From the NCBI RefSeq assembly GCF_934476685.1, contig NZ_CAKSNX010000003.1, positions 62,001 to 126,000 on the forward strand: a stretch of 64,000 nt of DNA, given 5' to 3'. The position numbers and the translations under genes are program-made. This DNA is from an uncultured Ruminococcus sp. (GTDB lineage Bacteria > Bacillota > Clostridia > Oscillospirales > Ruminococcaceae). Positions 1-8,689 of the stretch are shown here, in pieces (position 1 is the first letter of the stretch; the number at the start of each line of letters is the position of its first letter). The notes under the pieces are model-generated. The model made no database searches and had not been told where the DNA came from. It worked only from the letters and a program-made list of their open reading frames with translations.

Positions 1-599
1 CCGATATTGCAGCCGAAAGTAACGCTTGCGCTCTTTGCCACCGCTCCGTTATAGTCAACATTGGTTATCGTCAGTTTATTGCCGCTTACCTTATAATTTC
101 CGTTCCAGCCCTCGCAGGATCTAAGATCATCGACTTCAAGTTCAAGCGTCCAGCTGTCCACAGCGCTGTCGGTATAGTTTGTCACACCCATTTCAAGACC
201 GCACATTTTCTTGTCGCCGTCCTCCCAGCCATTGCCTGCCGAGTAGGTGAAAACAAATCCGTCCTTTACCTCATCCTCTTCCTTTTCAGCTTCGGAACTT
301 TCATCAGCCTCAGACTCTTCCTCCTCCGAGCTGTCCTCCTCAGCCTCGCTCTCCTCTCCCGAGCTTTCGTCAGCCACGCTGCCCTGTGAAATAGAAGTAT
401 CCGCCGCAGCTGAACTGCTGTCATTCTTATCATCTCCGCCTTTAAGGCTTACGATAATAAGTGCAGCCGCCAGAGCGCATATCACCGCACCCATACCGAT
501 AAAACCGAACAATATCCCTTTGTTCAGCTTTGGTTTCTGCGGCTTTCCGCCCTGAGGATCTGCATTATTCTGATTTATATTTTCTATATCGTTTCCCAT
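1..599 (-). CDS. Membrane-anchored protein with CBM2-like module (3' end cut off by window edge)
   Basis: This gene starts with ATG at 599 behind AGGAGG and runs leftward off the window, leaving 199 codons. Residues 1-25 are polar and Lys/Pro-rich. About 28-51 form one hydrophobic membrane segment (GILFGFIGMGAVICALAAAL). About 55-105 are a linker of almost only Ser, Glu, Asp and Ala. A beta-rich domain follows with the spacing of a cellulose-binding family 2 module: an aromatic start (GNGWEDG), a central Trp (DSWTLELEV) and a WNG motif. The protein would sit with its binding module outside the cell on a flexible acidic stalk. What lies after the module is not visible, so it may be an adhesin or carry an enzyme. 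The CBM2 assignment is inferred from the pattern, not from a search. Confidence 0.75.
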   Translation of the reverse strand, partial: MGNDIENINQNNADPQGGKPQKPKLNKGILFGFIGMGAVICALAAALIIVSLKGGDDKNDSSSAAADTSISQGSVADESSGEESEAEEDSSEEEESEADESSEAEKEEDEVKDGFVFTYSAGNGWEDGDKKMCGLEMGVTNYTDSAVDSWTLELEVDDLRSCEGWNGNYKVSGNKLTITNVDYNGAVAKSASVTFGCNI

Positions 600-745
600 A
601 GCTGCCCTCCTATAATTAATTAAATTAATTATACCATAAAACAAATAAAAAAGCAAGCAAAATAACACTTATGCCGCAAAAAAGGAGCCGGAAGAGATAT
701 CCGACTCCTTATAAGGATTATTCAGTTTCAGATCATCAGATATTC

Positions 746-3190
746 TTAAACTGTGTAGTTAAGGGTTACTGTGTCCTTAAGGTTCGACTTGCCTGTAACA
801 GTTACCTTTACTGTACCGTTTGTGTTAGCTGAATACTTTACAGTATAGTTTCCGCTGTAAAGCTTTGTACCGTTGCAGTATACCTCAACAACTGGCTTTT
901 CCGGATTTGCAGGATCTGCCACAAGTTCAACTGTGCAGTTCTTTATGCTTCTTGGCAGTATCTTGAATGTTCTTACAGCTGTACCCTTAAGGTTTTTCTT
1001 ACCTGTGATAGTTACAGTTGCTGTACCTGATGAAAGGTTGTTCTTGTACTCTACTGTGTAGTTTCCGCTGTAAAGATCCATACCGTTGCAGCTGATCTTT
1101 ACAGAAGGCTTTATTCTTGAACCGCTGAAATAAGCAGATGTTGTGCCGAGTGTGATATCGCAGTTTCCTACTGAACGCTGGATTATCTGATAAGCCTTTA
1201 CAGTTGAACCGGCAAGGTTGTTCTTACCTGTTATTGTTACCTTAGCTGTACCTACCATAAGGTTGTCTGTATAGCTGAGTGTGTAGTTGCTTGGATCAAC
1301 TACCTTGTCGCCGATCTTTACTGTAACCGCCGGCTTAACTCTTGTGCCTCTGAAATAGCTGCTGTTGTAAGCAAGTGTTACTGTGCAGTTATTGAGTGTT
1401 CTTGCTGCGATAGTAAAGTTCTTTGTAACTGAGCCTGTATAGCTGCCCTTACCTGTAATAACGATCTGTGCAGTACCTGCCTTGATGTTATTCTTGTATT
1501 CATATGTGTAATCTGTGCCTGCTGTAAGAGTCTTGCTGCCGCTCTTAACTGTGAATGAAGGCTTTATCTCCTCGCCTGTATAGCCTGCGCCTGTGGAAGA
1601 TATAGTTACTGTGCAGTCTGAGATCTTTGTGGAAGTTGAAGTTTCAACGATAGCATAGATGATCTCTTTGATAGTTGCTGAACCGCCCTCGGCTGAAACG
1701 CAAAGCTGTACAGCGTTGTAGAGAGCTGATGCAGGCTTTGAGCCGTGTGTGCTCTGATATGATGCTTCGTATGCTGCAACGATATCCTTATAGCTGTAAT
1801 AAGCCACGCCGTTTTCTGCAATAGTAGGAGTTACCTTGCACCATACCTTCCATGAGCTGTCCTGAAGAATGAGTGTCGGAGCGGAGGCTGCTGTATACTT
1901 AACAGCGATATAGCCCTTTGTGCTCATATTCGGAAAGTCAAATCTTACGCCCGATGTAGCGTTATAGCCTGAGATATTTGATGTTGTGTTTGAAATTGTT
2001 GTACACTTAGCCTTTGAGAGGTCAGGTACTTTAACGATCTCAGGAAGTTCTGTCTTTGTGCTGTTGTATGTTGAGATAAGCTTGTTTACAACAGCCTCAG
2101 ACTGGCTGTACCATGTGCAGCTGCTTCTGTTGAGATATCCGTGTGACTCACCGTTTGAGGTGTAGTTTATAACGTTGTTATCCCAAAGCACACATGAGAT
2201 GCCAAGTTTCTTTGCGCAGGCTGCATAATGCTCTGCCCACTTTACTCTTTCAGAAAGGTTGTTCTTGTTTGAGGAGCTGAACTCACCGATACAAACAGGA
2301 ATGCCCTTTGAAATGAATACGTTGCTTATGTTCTTGAATATAGCTTCAAGCTCACTTCTCATAGCGTCTGTGTATGTACTTGTGCTGCCTGAGCCTGTGT
2401 TCATTGTGAAGTTATATGGTGAATATGCGTGGATCGAAACGATAAGATTATCGTCATCAGGAAGTTCAAGTGCGCTCATTGCCGCATACTCCATAGAAGC
2501 CGCATATGTCGGTACCATAAGCGCTCTGTTGGAGTTGTTTCCGCCTGTTGATCTTACTGTGCTTACAAAGTCAGCGTTCAGCTTGTTGACAACAGCTCTC
2601 ATAGCATCGTCGCCGCCGTCCCACTCGTGTGAACCGCTGTAATTTCTAGGCTCGTTCATACCCTCGAAAACAAGGTGCTTGTCATAATCCTCGAAACGTG
2701 TTGCGATCTGCTTCCAAACTATTTTCAGTTCCTTGCTTGCAGCAGAATAGTTAGCGTCTGTCGGTCTGTTCCACTCATCGTGATGCGAGTTGAGGATAAC
2801 GTACATTCCGTCGTCGATACAGTAGTCAACGACCTCCTGAACTCTCTCAAACCATACCTCGTCAATAGTATAATTGCTGTCCATATGCTTGTACCAGGTC
2901 ACAGGTATTCTCACGCAGTTGAATCCCTTAGCCTTTACAGCGTCGATCATAGCCTTAGTGGTCTTAGGATTTCCCCATGATGTTTCTGTGTCAAGTCCGG
3001 AAGAACCTTTTGAATCCAGTGAGTTTCCGAGGTTCCAGCCGATACCCATATCGGAACATATCTCGGCGGCTGTATAATCCGAAATATCGTTATTTGCCGC
3101 TTCGGCGGTCATAGCCGCAGCAGATACAGTACCTGCTGCCACAGCGCCTGCCATAAGCAGACCGCAAAGCTTTTTGGTATACTTTTTCAT
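746..3190 (-). CDS. Secreted GH5 cellulase / endoglucanase with four C-terminal repeat modules
   Basis: This 814-residue secreted enzyme probably cleaves beta-1,4-glucan. Residues 1-31 are a signal peptide (KKYTKK, then a hydrophobic Ala/Gly core ending near AEA). About 35-375 are a GH5 catalytic domain: the acid/base is Glu180 in GMNEPRN, the nucleophile Glu303 in CIGEFSS, with SHHDEWN and SIHAYSP motifs between. About 390-515 look like a beta-sandwich, possibly carbohydrate-binding. From about 525 to the end run four tandem modules of about 74 residues, each with a Y-x-G-x-x-[IV]-K-P start and a VTITGK core. No dockerin is seen. An in-frame ATG at 3259 is rejected because it lies upstream of the expected transcription start; the ATG at 3190 has a purine-rich SD and begins the signal peptide. 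Substrate specificity cannot be read from sequence alone. Confidence 0.9.
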   Translation of the reverse strand: MKKYTKKLCGLLMAGAVAAGTVSAAAMTAEAANNDISDYTAAEICSDMGIGWNLGNSLDSKGSSGLDTETSWGNPKTTKAMIDAVKAKGFNCVRIPVTWYKHMDSNYTIDEVWFERVQEVVDYCIDDGMYVILNSHHDEWNRPTDANYSAASKELKIVWKQIATRFEDYDKHLVFEGMNEPRNYSGSHEWDGGDDAMRAVVNKLNADFVSTVRSTGGNNSNRALMVPTYAASMEYAAMSALELPDDDNLIVSIHAYSPYNFTMNTGSGSTSTYTDAMRSELEAIFKNISNVFISKGIPVCIGEFSSSNKNNLSERVKWAEHYAACAKKLGISCVLWDNNVINYTSNGESHGYLNRSSCTWYSQSEAVVNKLISTYNSTKTELPEIVKVPDLSKAKCTTISNTTSNISGYNATSGVRFDFPNMSTKGYIAVKYTAASAPTLILQDSSWKVWCKVTPTIAENGVAYYSYKDIVAAYEASYQSTHGSKPASALYNAVQLCVSAEGGSATIKEIIYAIVETSTSTKISDCTVTISSTGAGYTGEEIKPSFTVKSGSKTLTAGTDYTYEYKNNIKAGTAQIVITGKGSYTGSVTKNFTIAARTLNNCTVTLAYNSSYFRGTRVKPAVTVKIGDKVVDPSNYTLSYTDNLMVGTAKVTITGKNNLAGSTVKAYQIIQRSVGNCDITLGTTSAYFSGSRIKPSVKISCNGMDLYSGNYTVEYKNNLSSGTATVTITGKKNLKGTAVRTFKILPRSIKNCTVELVADPANPEKPVVEVYCNGTKLYSGNYTVKYSANTNGTVKVTVTGKSNLKDTVTLNYTV

Positions 3191-3249
3191 ATCCTTACCA
3201 ACCTTTCTTTTTAATCCCGCAGAACTGCCGCAGGCTTTAGTATATAAAT

Positions 3250-3278
3250 ATTTTAACATATTCCAGTTAAGATATCAA
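3250..3278 (-). promoter_or_regulatory. Promoter of the GH5 cellulase gene
   Basis: On the minus strand TTGATA and TAAAAT are separated by 17 bp. Transcription would begin near 3243, giving a leader of about 50 nt before the ATG at 3190. This supports the shorter protein. Confidence 0.55.
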
Positions 3279-3370
3279 TAGGACATATAAACATTAATAC
3301 CAGTTTATATTTAGTTAATTTACACAACTTCCCCGACTAAAATTACAGTATATTAAACAACAATAGAATA

Positions 3371-4783
3371 TTAAAGATATTTTTTCAGTATGTCGATAGT
3401 TTCGCTTTTACTGTATGTAAGATCGGACTCTATAAGATAATTGATGTAATCTTTAAAAGCATTGAGGATACTTTTCTCTCTGATATTTACAAAAGTCATA
3501 TTCTGCGGTTCGTTCTTTGCAGGGGAAACTTTCAGCAGCTCAGATGTGCCGTGCATATGAAATCCTTTTTCATAGCTGCAAAGCTCAGGCTTTAGTATCC
3601 TGTATCTGAAAACATCACTTTCCGCAAGATATATCATATTTCTGAGAATACTCTTTCTGTCCTCTAAAGCCGGTCTTTCATAAAGCACATCTGGGACTTC
3701 TGCAATAAGACCCGTTTCCATAAACTCTTTCAGACCTGCCTCGCTGAAAATATCTATAACGCTGCGGCTTATAGCTGCGCTTTTAAATTCGCCCATTTTC
3801 GCAAGAAACGTTCCCTCTATCTCCTTAGGCATTCTCATATATTTTCTCATTATATCATCAGGACTTGCGAAAACCATACATGGCTGATAATAATAGATAT
3901 AATCAAGGGTATTAAGCTCATAGTAATAATCTATCAGCGATTTAAAGCCATCCACAGGGTAAAGGAACGCATGGGAACGTGATTCAAGTACCTCAGCTTT
4001 CTGACGATAAAGCTTTACCGCCGCCTCGTTGCTGCAGAAAACTCCCTCGTTGAACTTATTATCCAGCTTGATAAAGAAATGATCCGTGATTATCGTATCA
4101 CTGAGCAGCGCACCCTGACTGAAACAGCCTGCCGCATTATCATAGTAATACTGCGGAATATATTTCTGTTTCAGCGAGGACATCTTACAGACATATTTCA
4201 GAATATCAAGGTTATATTCATTGGCGCAGGATTCACTGCAGTTGTTATCCATACAGAAAATATGCTTTACATACCCGCTGCCCTCATCTGTACAGACGTT
4301 GAATATTATCTCATTGAGCATAGCCGAAGGCTGCGCAATGAAAAGAACATCTCCGCCCTCCAGCCTTTCTTTCATAAGCAAGGTCGAAATGTTCTTTAAA
4401 AGTGCAAGATGCTCGTTGACCACCATGACCTCCGGCAGCTCTTCAAGCTCGTCCTCCTCCGTCATATGATAATCAAGCAGCACTTTGTTCTGCTCATTTT
4501 CAGAAAGGTATGAGATAACGTCAGACACCTTGTTTCGTCTTTCAAAAACGTCCTCTCCCATAAGACCTATCCTGTATTTTTTCAGCAGATCGCTGTACTC
4601 GTCAGATGTCAGCATAAGTGCCTCGGATATACTTTCAAGCGTCTGCTCGTTTTTCAGCTTTCTCTGACCGCTGAGTATTTTATGCAGAGTGGCTCTGTCC
4701 ATTCCGAACATTTCCGCCGCAGATTTTATTGTAAGATTTCTTCTTTTGATGTAATGCTCCAGCTGTTTTCCGAATTTTATCAT
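3371..4783 (-). CDS. HTH (XRE-like) regulator with large uncharacterised C-terminal domain
   Basis: This 470-residue protein has an XRE-type helix-turn-helix at residues 5-60 (KSAAEMFGMDRATLHKILSG). The remaining 400 residues match nothing I recognise. They are acidic and leucine-rich, with repeated Tyr runs (YYYELNTLDYIYYY) and a Cys cluster around 170-190 (CMDNNCSESC), and no membrane segment. The size suggests a ligand-sensing or dimerisation domain. The gene follows the 105-residue gene by 27 bp and probably shares its promoter, which contains a palindrome that this protein might bind. It lies just upstream of the cellulase gene on the same strand, but that gene has its own promoter. Regulation of the cellulase is possible but not shown. 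Confidence 0.75.
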   Translation of the reverse strand: MIKFGKQLEHYIKRRNLTIKSAAEMFGMDRATLHKILSGQRKLKNEQTLESISEALMLTSDEYSDLLKKYRIGLMGEDVFERRNKVSDVISYLSENEQNKVLLDYHMTEEDELEELPEVMVVNEHLALLKNISTLLMKERLEGGDVLFIAQPSAMLNEIIFNVCTDEGSGYVKHIFCMDNNCSESCANEYNLDILKYVCKMSSLKQKYIPQYYYDNAAGCFSQGALLSDTIITDHFFIKLDNKFNEGVFCSNEAAVKLYRQKAEVLESRSHAFLYPVDGFKSLIDYYYELNTLDYIYYYQPCMVFASPDDIMRKYMRMPKEIEGTFLAKMGEFKSAAISRSVIDIFSEAGLKEFMETGLIAEVPDVLYERPALEDRKSILRNMIYLAESDVFRYRILKPELCSYEKGFHMHGTSELLKVSPAKNEPQNMTFVNIREKSILNAFKDYINYLIESDLTYSKSETIDILKKYL

Positions 4784-4810
4784 CAGTTTTCTATCCTTCC
4801 CTACGATTTT

Positions 4811-5128
4811 TTATAGGAACTCGTTCCTTTTATATTCTCTTGCATAGAGATCAAGAAGTTCGGGCAGCTTTACAAAAAGCTCCGCAGGACTGTTTATATT
4901 ATGCTCCTCCGTGCTTACCGCTTTCCCGTTCACATAAAGGGTATCCCTGTATGTGATCTCATTTTTTACTGTTCTGACTCTGAAATAATATCCGCTGTTT
5001 TTATAGCAGATCTCCTCCAAGATGACTTGCTGTTTAAGTAAATAAGCTATATAATCGCAAAGCCGTCTGGCATCGTCATAATCACGAATTTTCATTTTGA
5101 CTTTCACCCGATCAATATAAATATGCAT
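4811..5128 (-). CDS. Small hypothetical protein upstream of HTH regulator
   Basis: This protein of at most 105 residues is unrecognised. It is predicted soluble, with an alternating helix/strand pattern and many Tyr and charged residues (DDARRLCDYIAYLLKQ near the N-terminus, then strands). The first ATG at 5128 has no SD and lies only about 8 nt after the predicted transcription start. The ATG at 5095 follows GGGTG and may be the true start, giving 94 residues. It is the first gene of a two-gene operon with the HTH regulator, 27 bp away. It might be a partner or ligand sensor for that regulator; nothing in the sequence decides this. Confidence 0.55.
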   Translation of the reverse strand: MHIYIDRVKVKMKIRDYDDARRLCDYIAYLLKQQVILEEICYKNSGYYFRVRTVKNEITYRDTLYVNGKAVSTEEHNINSPAELFVKLPELLDLYAREYKRNEFL

Positions 5129-5142
5129 TTTGTTTCATATAT

Positions 5143-5171
5143 ATTATACTATTTGTACACAAATTTGTCAA
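5143..5171 (-). promoter_or_regulatory. Promoter with internal palindrome for the HTH-regulator operon
   Basis: Minus-strand TTGACA and TATAAT with a 17-bp spacer. The spacer contains the exact palindrome ATTTGT-AC-ACAAAT at 5151-5164, a natural place for a repressor to block RNA polymerase. The second gene of the operon encodes an HTH protein, so autoregulation is a reasonable guess. Confidence 0.65.
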
Positions 5172-5211
5172 GAATTTTCGTTTAATGCATATTTTTATCA
5201 ATCCGATAGGA

Positions 5212-5787
5212 TCAATGCACAAGTTCAGAGGCTGCCACAAAGCAGAATGTCAGCATAAACGATATGCTCAATACCCCGTTAAGGTTCATAAGGATAATGC
5301 ATACGGCTGACATAAAAATGAAAACCGCTTTTATTATATCGCAGGCTGGGCTGTCATCAAGTATTATCTTCAGCACTCTTCCGCCGTCAAAGTATCCGAA
5401 CGGCAGCAGATTGAACACTCCGAGCAGCATATTTATCCCGAAAAACAGGTCTGCTCCGTACAGCATATACCACACCAAAGCGCAGATAAAATTCACTCCG
5501 CAGCCTGCCAACAGGATAATAATGTCCTGATTTTTGGACATCATTTTCCCGACCGACGGTCTTATCCTTATACCGCCGCCGTAAAGGATTATGCTCTGCG
5601 GCTTATTCGCAAACAGGAACATAAACATAAGATGCCCCATTTCATGGAGCGCACAGCAAAGCAGAGCGGTAAAAATATTTTCCGTCTGCGCACCGCCGCA
5701 CACAAAAAGCAGCGCAATAACCGCAAAAAAGCTGAACGATACCCCTAGTTCTATTCCCTTTATCTTTATTCCAAACAAAATTATCAC
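5212..5787 (-). CDS. Site-2-protease family (M50) intramembrane metalloprotease
   Basis: This 191-residue membrane protein has the M50 zinc motif HEMGH at residues 48-52 inside a hydrophobic segment and the second motif FDGGR (GYFDGGRVLKI) near residues 132-136. The whole chain is hydrophobic with about five membrane segments, like SpoIVFB-type minimal site-2 proteases. The family cuts membrane-bound substrates such as pro-sigma or anti-sigma factors; the substrate here is unknown. The gene follows uvrA by 51 bp on the same strand. The start is unusual: GTG at 5787 has no SD, whereas TTG at 5778 follows GGGTG by six bases. Both sit in the arm of a hairpin (5787-5809). Confidence 0.85.
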   Translation of the reverse strand: MIILFGIKIKGIELGVSFSFFAVIALLFVCGGAQTENIFTALLCCALHEMGHLMFMFLFANKPQSIILYGGGIRIRPSVGKMMSKNQDIIILLAGCGVNFICALVWYMLYGADLFFGINMLLGVFNLLPFGYFDGGRVLKIILDDSPACDIIKAVFIFMSAVCIILMNLNGVLSISFMLTFCFVAASELVH

Positions 5788-5809
5788 CCGTAAACTATAT
5801 GCTTACGGG
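5787..5809 (-). promoter_or_regulatory. Hairpin covering the start region of the M50 protease gene
   Basis: CCCGTAA at 5787-5793 pairs with TTACGGG at 5803-5809. In the minus-strand transcript the 3' arm contains the GGGTG that would serve as SD and the GTG start codon. It has no T-tract, so it looks more like a translation-limiting hairpin than a terminator. Confidence 0.4.
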
Positions 5810-5838
5810 CGAAAAATATGAAATCTTTACTTGAATTT

Positions 5839-8661
5839 TCAGAGCATCTTTTTAAGATACTGTCCTGTATATGACTGCTCGCAGGCTGCGATCTCTTCAG
5901 GCGTACCTGTGCATACTATCGTTCCGCCCCCGCTGCCGCCCTCAGGACCGAGGTCGATTATATGGTCTGCCGTCTTGATAACGTCCAGATTATGCTCGAT
6001 AACAAGCACAGTATTTCCTGTGTCAACAAGCTTTTGCAGCACCTCGATAAGTTTGTGTACATCAGCCGTATGAAGTCCTGTTGTCGGTTCGTCAAGAATG
6101 TATATCGTCTTGCCTGTCGCCCTCTTTGAAAGCTCTGTGGCAAGCTTTACTCTCTGAGCCTCGCCGCCCGAAAGTGTTGTTGCAGGCTGACCTATCTTTA
6201 CATAGCCGAGTCCGACTTCAAACAAGGTCTGGAGCTTGCGCTGTATCTTCGGGTGGTTCGCAAAGAACTCTACTCCCTCTTCAACTGTCATTTCAAGCAC
6301 ATCATATATCGACTTGCCCTTATACTTTATCTCCAGCGTTTCTCTGTTGTATCTCATTCCGCCGCAGACTTCGCATGGGACATAAACGTCAGGCAGAAAA
6401 TGCATTTCTATTTTCAGTATGCCGTCGCCCTCGCAGGCTTCACAGCGTCCGCCTTTGATATTGAACGAAAATCTTCCTGCGCCGTAGCCTTTCATCTTAG
6501 CTTCCTGCGTCTGTGCAAAAAGCTCTCTTATATCAGTGAAAACGCCTGTATATGTGGCAGGGTTTGAACGTGGGGTCCTGCCTATCGGCGACTGGTCTAT
6601 ATCTATGACCTTATCGAGATTTTCAAGTCCCAGCATTTTCTTGAACTCGCCCGGACGTGTTTTCGCTCTATTGAGTTTTCCTGCGAGATTTTTGTATATT
6701 ATCTCATTAACAAGTGAGGATTTTCCCGAACCCGAAACACCTGTAACGCAGGTGAACGTACCCAGCGGTATATCAACGTCAACATTTTTCAGATTGTTCT
6801 GCTTTGCGCCTCTTACAGAAAGGAACTTTCCGCTGCCCTTTCGTCTTTCCGTCGGCACAGGTATCTTGCGCTTTCCGCTGAGATACTGTCCCGTTATGGA
6901 ACGTTCGCAGGCTTTTATCTCCTCAACCGTTCCCGCTGCAACTACTTCTCCGCCGTGTATGCCCGCTCCTGGACCGATATCTACGATATAATCCGCCGCA
7001 TACATGGTATCCTCGTCATGCTCAACGACTATCAGCGTATTTCCGAGGTCACGCAGTCTTTTCAGCGTTGCGATAAGCTTATCGTTGTCACGCTGATGAA
7101 GTCCGATAGACGGTTCGTCGAGGATATAAAGCACTCCCACAAGTGAAGAACCTATCTGGGTGGCAAGTCTTATACGCTGGCTCTCTCCGCCCGAAAGCGT
7201 TCCTGCGGAACGTGAAAGAGTGAGGTATTCAAGTCCTACGCTCTGCAAAAATCCCAGTCTGTCATTTATCTCCTTTATAATGCGTTCGCCTATCATTTTA
7301 TCCCTGTTTGAAAGCTCCAGATCCTTAAAGAACTTTATAGCCTCCGTAACTGAAAGGTCGGTAAGCTCCGCTATATTAAGTCCGCCGACAGTAACGCTGA
7401 GGCTTTCCTTTTTAAGTCTTTTTCCATGGCAAGACGGACAGTTTTCGTCAGACATACTAGCCTCGATATCCGCCTTTGACCAATCGCTGTTCGACTCCTT
7501 ATAACGTCTTTCAAGGTTTGGGATAACGCCCTCAAATTCCGCTTCATATTCAGCCTTATAGAATTTCGATCCTCTGCTGAGTTTAAGCTTCTGTCCCTGA
7601 GTTCCGTAAAGGAAGATATCCACAGCGTCCTGATCGAGATCCTTTACAGGCACGTCAAGAGGTATGCCGTAAGTCTTTGATATCGCCTTGAAATACATCA
7701 TTGCAATAGAACCCTCGTCAAGGGAATTCCAGCCGCTTGCCTTTATCGCACCCTGCATAATGGAAAGTTCCTTATTGGGTATGACCATATCGGGGTCGAC
7801 TTTCTTGAATACTCCAAGACCTGTACATTTTTCACAAGCTCCGTAAGGATTGTTGAAAGAGAACATTCTCGGTGTAAGCTCCTCAATGGAAACTCCGTGT
7901 TCGGGGCAGGCATAATTCTGGGAGAACATCATCTCTTCCCCGCCGATAACGTCAACGTTCACAAGTCCGCCAGTAAGCGATGAAACCGTTTCGATACTGT
8001 CCGTCAGACGTGATTTTATGCTGTCCTTTATAACAAGTCTGTCCACAACTATCTCAATGGTATGCTTTTTGTTTTTTTCAATATTTATCTCTTCGGAAAG
8101 ATCGTATGTTATCCCGTCAACTCTCGCTCTAACATATCCCGACTTTCTCGCCTGTTCAAGTTCCTTGACGTGAGTACCCTTTCTGCCCCTTACTATCGGT
8201 GCAAGGAGCTGTATCTTTGTACCCTCTTCAAGTGACATTATCTGATCGACTATCTGATCTATTGTCTGCTGTTTTATCTCTCTTCCGCAGACAGGACAAT
8301 GCGGAACGCCTATCCTTGCGTAAAGCAGTCGAAGATAGTCATATATCTCCGTAACAGTACCGACGGTAGAACGTGGGTTTTTGGAAGTTGTTTTCTGATC
8401 TATGGATATCGCAGGGGAAAGTCCCTCTATGCTCTCCACGTCAGGCTTATCCATCTGACCTAAGAACATTCTTGCATAGGAAGAAAGCGATTCAACATAT
8501 CTTCTCTGACCGTCTGCATATATGGTATCAAAGGCAAGGGAAGATTTTCCCGAACCCGAAAGGCCTGTCATTACCACAAGCTTATCTCTGGGAATGGTTA
8601 TATCTATATTTTTAAGATTATGTTCCTTTGCGCCTTTGATAACTATTTCATTTATCGGCAT
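5839..8661 (-). CDS. uvrA: UvrABC system protein A
   Basis: The damage-recognition ATPase of nucleotide excision repair, 940 residues, the usual length. Two ABC modules are clear: Walker A GLSGSGKSS near residue 33 and GVSGSGKSS near 635, with signatures LSGGESQR near 485 and LSGGEAQR near 825. Zinc-binding cysteines occur as CPVCG, CEKC, CPSC and the CEAC...CEVC finger near 730-760. It acts as a dimer that loads UvrB on DNA lesions. It starts with ATG at 8661 behind AAAGGAG, 28 bp after the uvrB stop, so the two form an operon. Confidence 0.98.
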   Translation of the reverse strand: MPINEIVIKGAKEHNLKNIDITIPRDKLVVMTGLSGSGKSSLAFDTIYADGQRRYVESLSSYARMFLGQMDKPDVESIEGLSPAISIDQKTTSKNPRSTVGTVTEIYDYLRLLYARIGVPHCPVCGREIKQQTIDQIVDQIMSLEEGTKIQLLAPIVRGRKGTHVKELEQARKSGYVRARVDGITYDLSEEINIEKNKKHTIEIVVDRLVIKDSIKSRLTDSIETVSSLTGGLVNVDVIGGEEMMFSQNYACPEHGVSIEELTPRMFSFNNPYGACEKCTGLGVFKKVDPDMVIPNKELSIMQGAIKASGWNSLDEGSIAMMYFKAISKTYGIPLDVPVKDLDQDAVDIFLYGTQGQKLKLSRGSKFYKAEYEAEFEGVIPNLERRYKESNSDWSKADIEASMSDENCPSCHGKRLKKESLSVTVGGLNIAELTDLSVTEAIKFFKDLELSNRDKMIGERIIKEINDRLGFLQSVGLEYLTLSRSAGTLSGGESQRIRLATQIGSSLVGVLYILDEPSIGLHQRDNDKLIATLKRLRDLGNTLIVVEHDEDTMYAADYIVDIGPGAGIHGGEVVAAGTVEEIKACERSITGQYLSGKRKIPVPTERRKGSGKFLSVRGAKQNNLKNVDVDIPLGTFTCVTGVSGSGKSSLVNEIIYKNLAGKLNRAKTRPGEFKKMLGLENLDKVIDIDQSPIGRTPRSNPATYTGVFTDIRELFAQTQEAKMKGYGAGRFSFNIKGGRCEACEGDGILKIEMHFLPDVYVPCEVCGGMRYNRETLEIKYKGKSIYDVLEMTVEEGVEFFANHPKIQRKLQTLFEVGLGYVKIGQPATTLSGGEAQRVKLATELSKRATGKTIYILDEPTTGLHTADVHKLIEVLQKLVDTGNTVLVIEHNLDVIKTADHIIDLGPEGGSGGGTIVCTGTPEEIAACEQSYTGQYLKKML

Positions 8662-8689
8662 CTTTTACTCTCCTTTTTTGTATTTTCCG

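Noticed and set aside
247..555. Ser/Leu-rich plus-strand frame at the left edge
   Set aside because: It is the reverse of the Ser/Glu/Asp linker codons of the minus-strand CBM2-like gene.
746..1600. Tandem repeats in the cellulase gene as possible CRISPR or satellite DNA
   Set aside because: The repeats are about 220 bp, diverged in DNA and in frame; they are protein modules.
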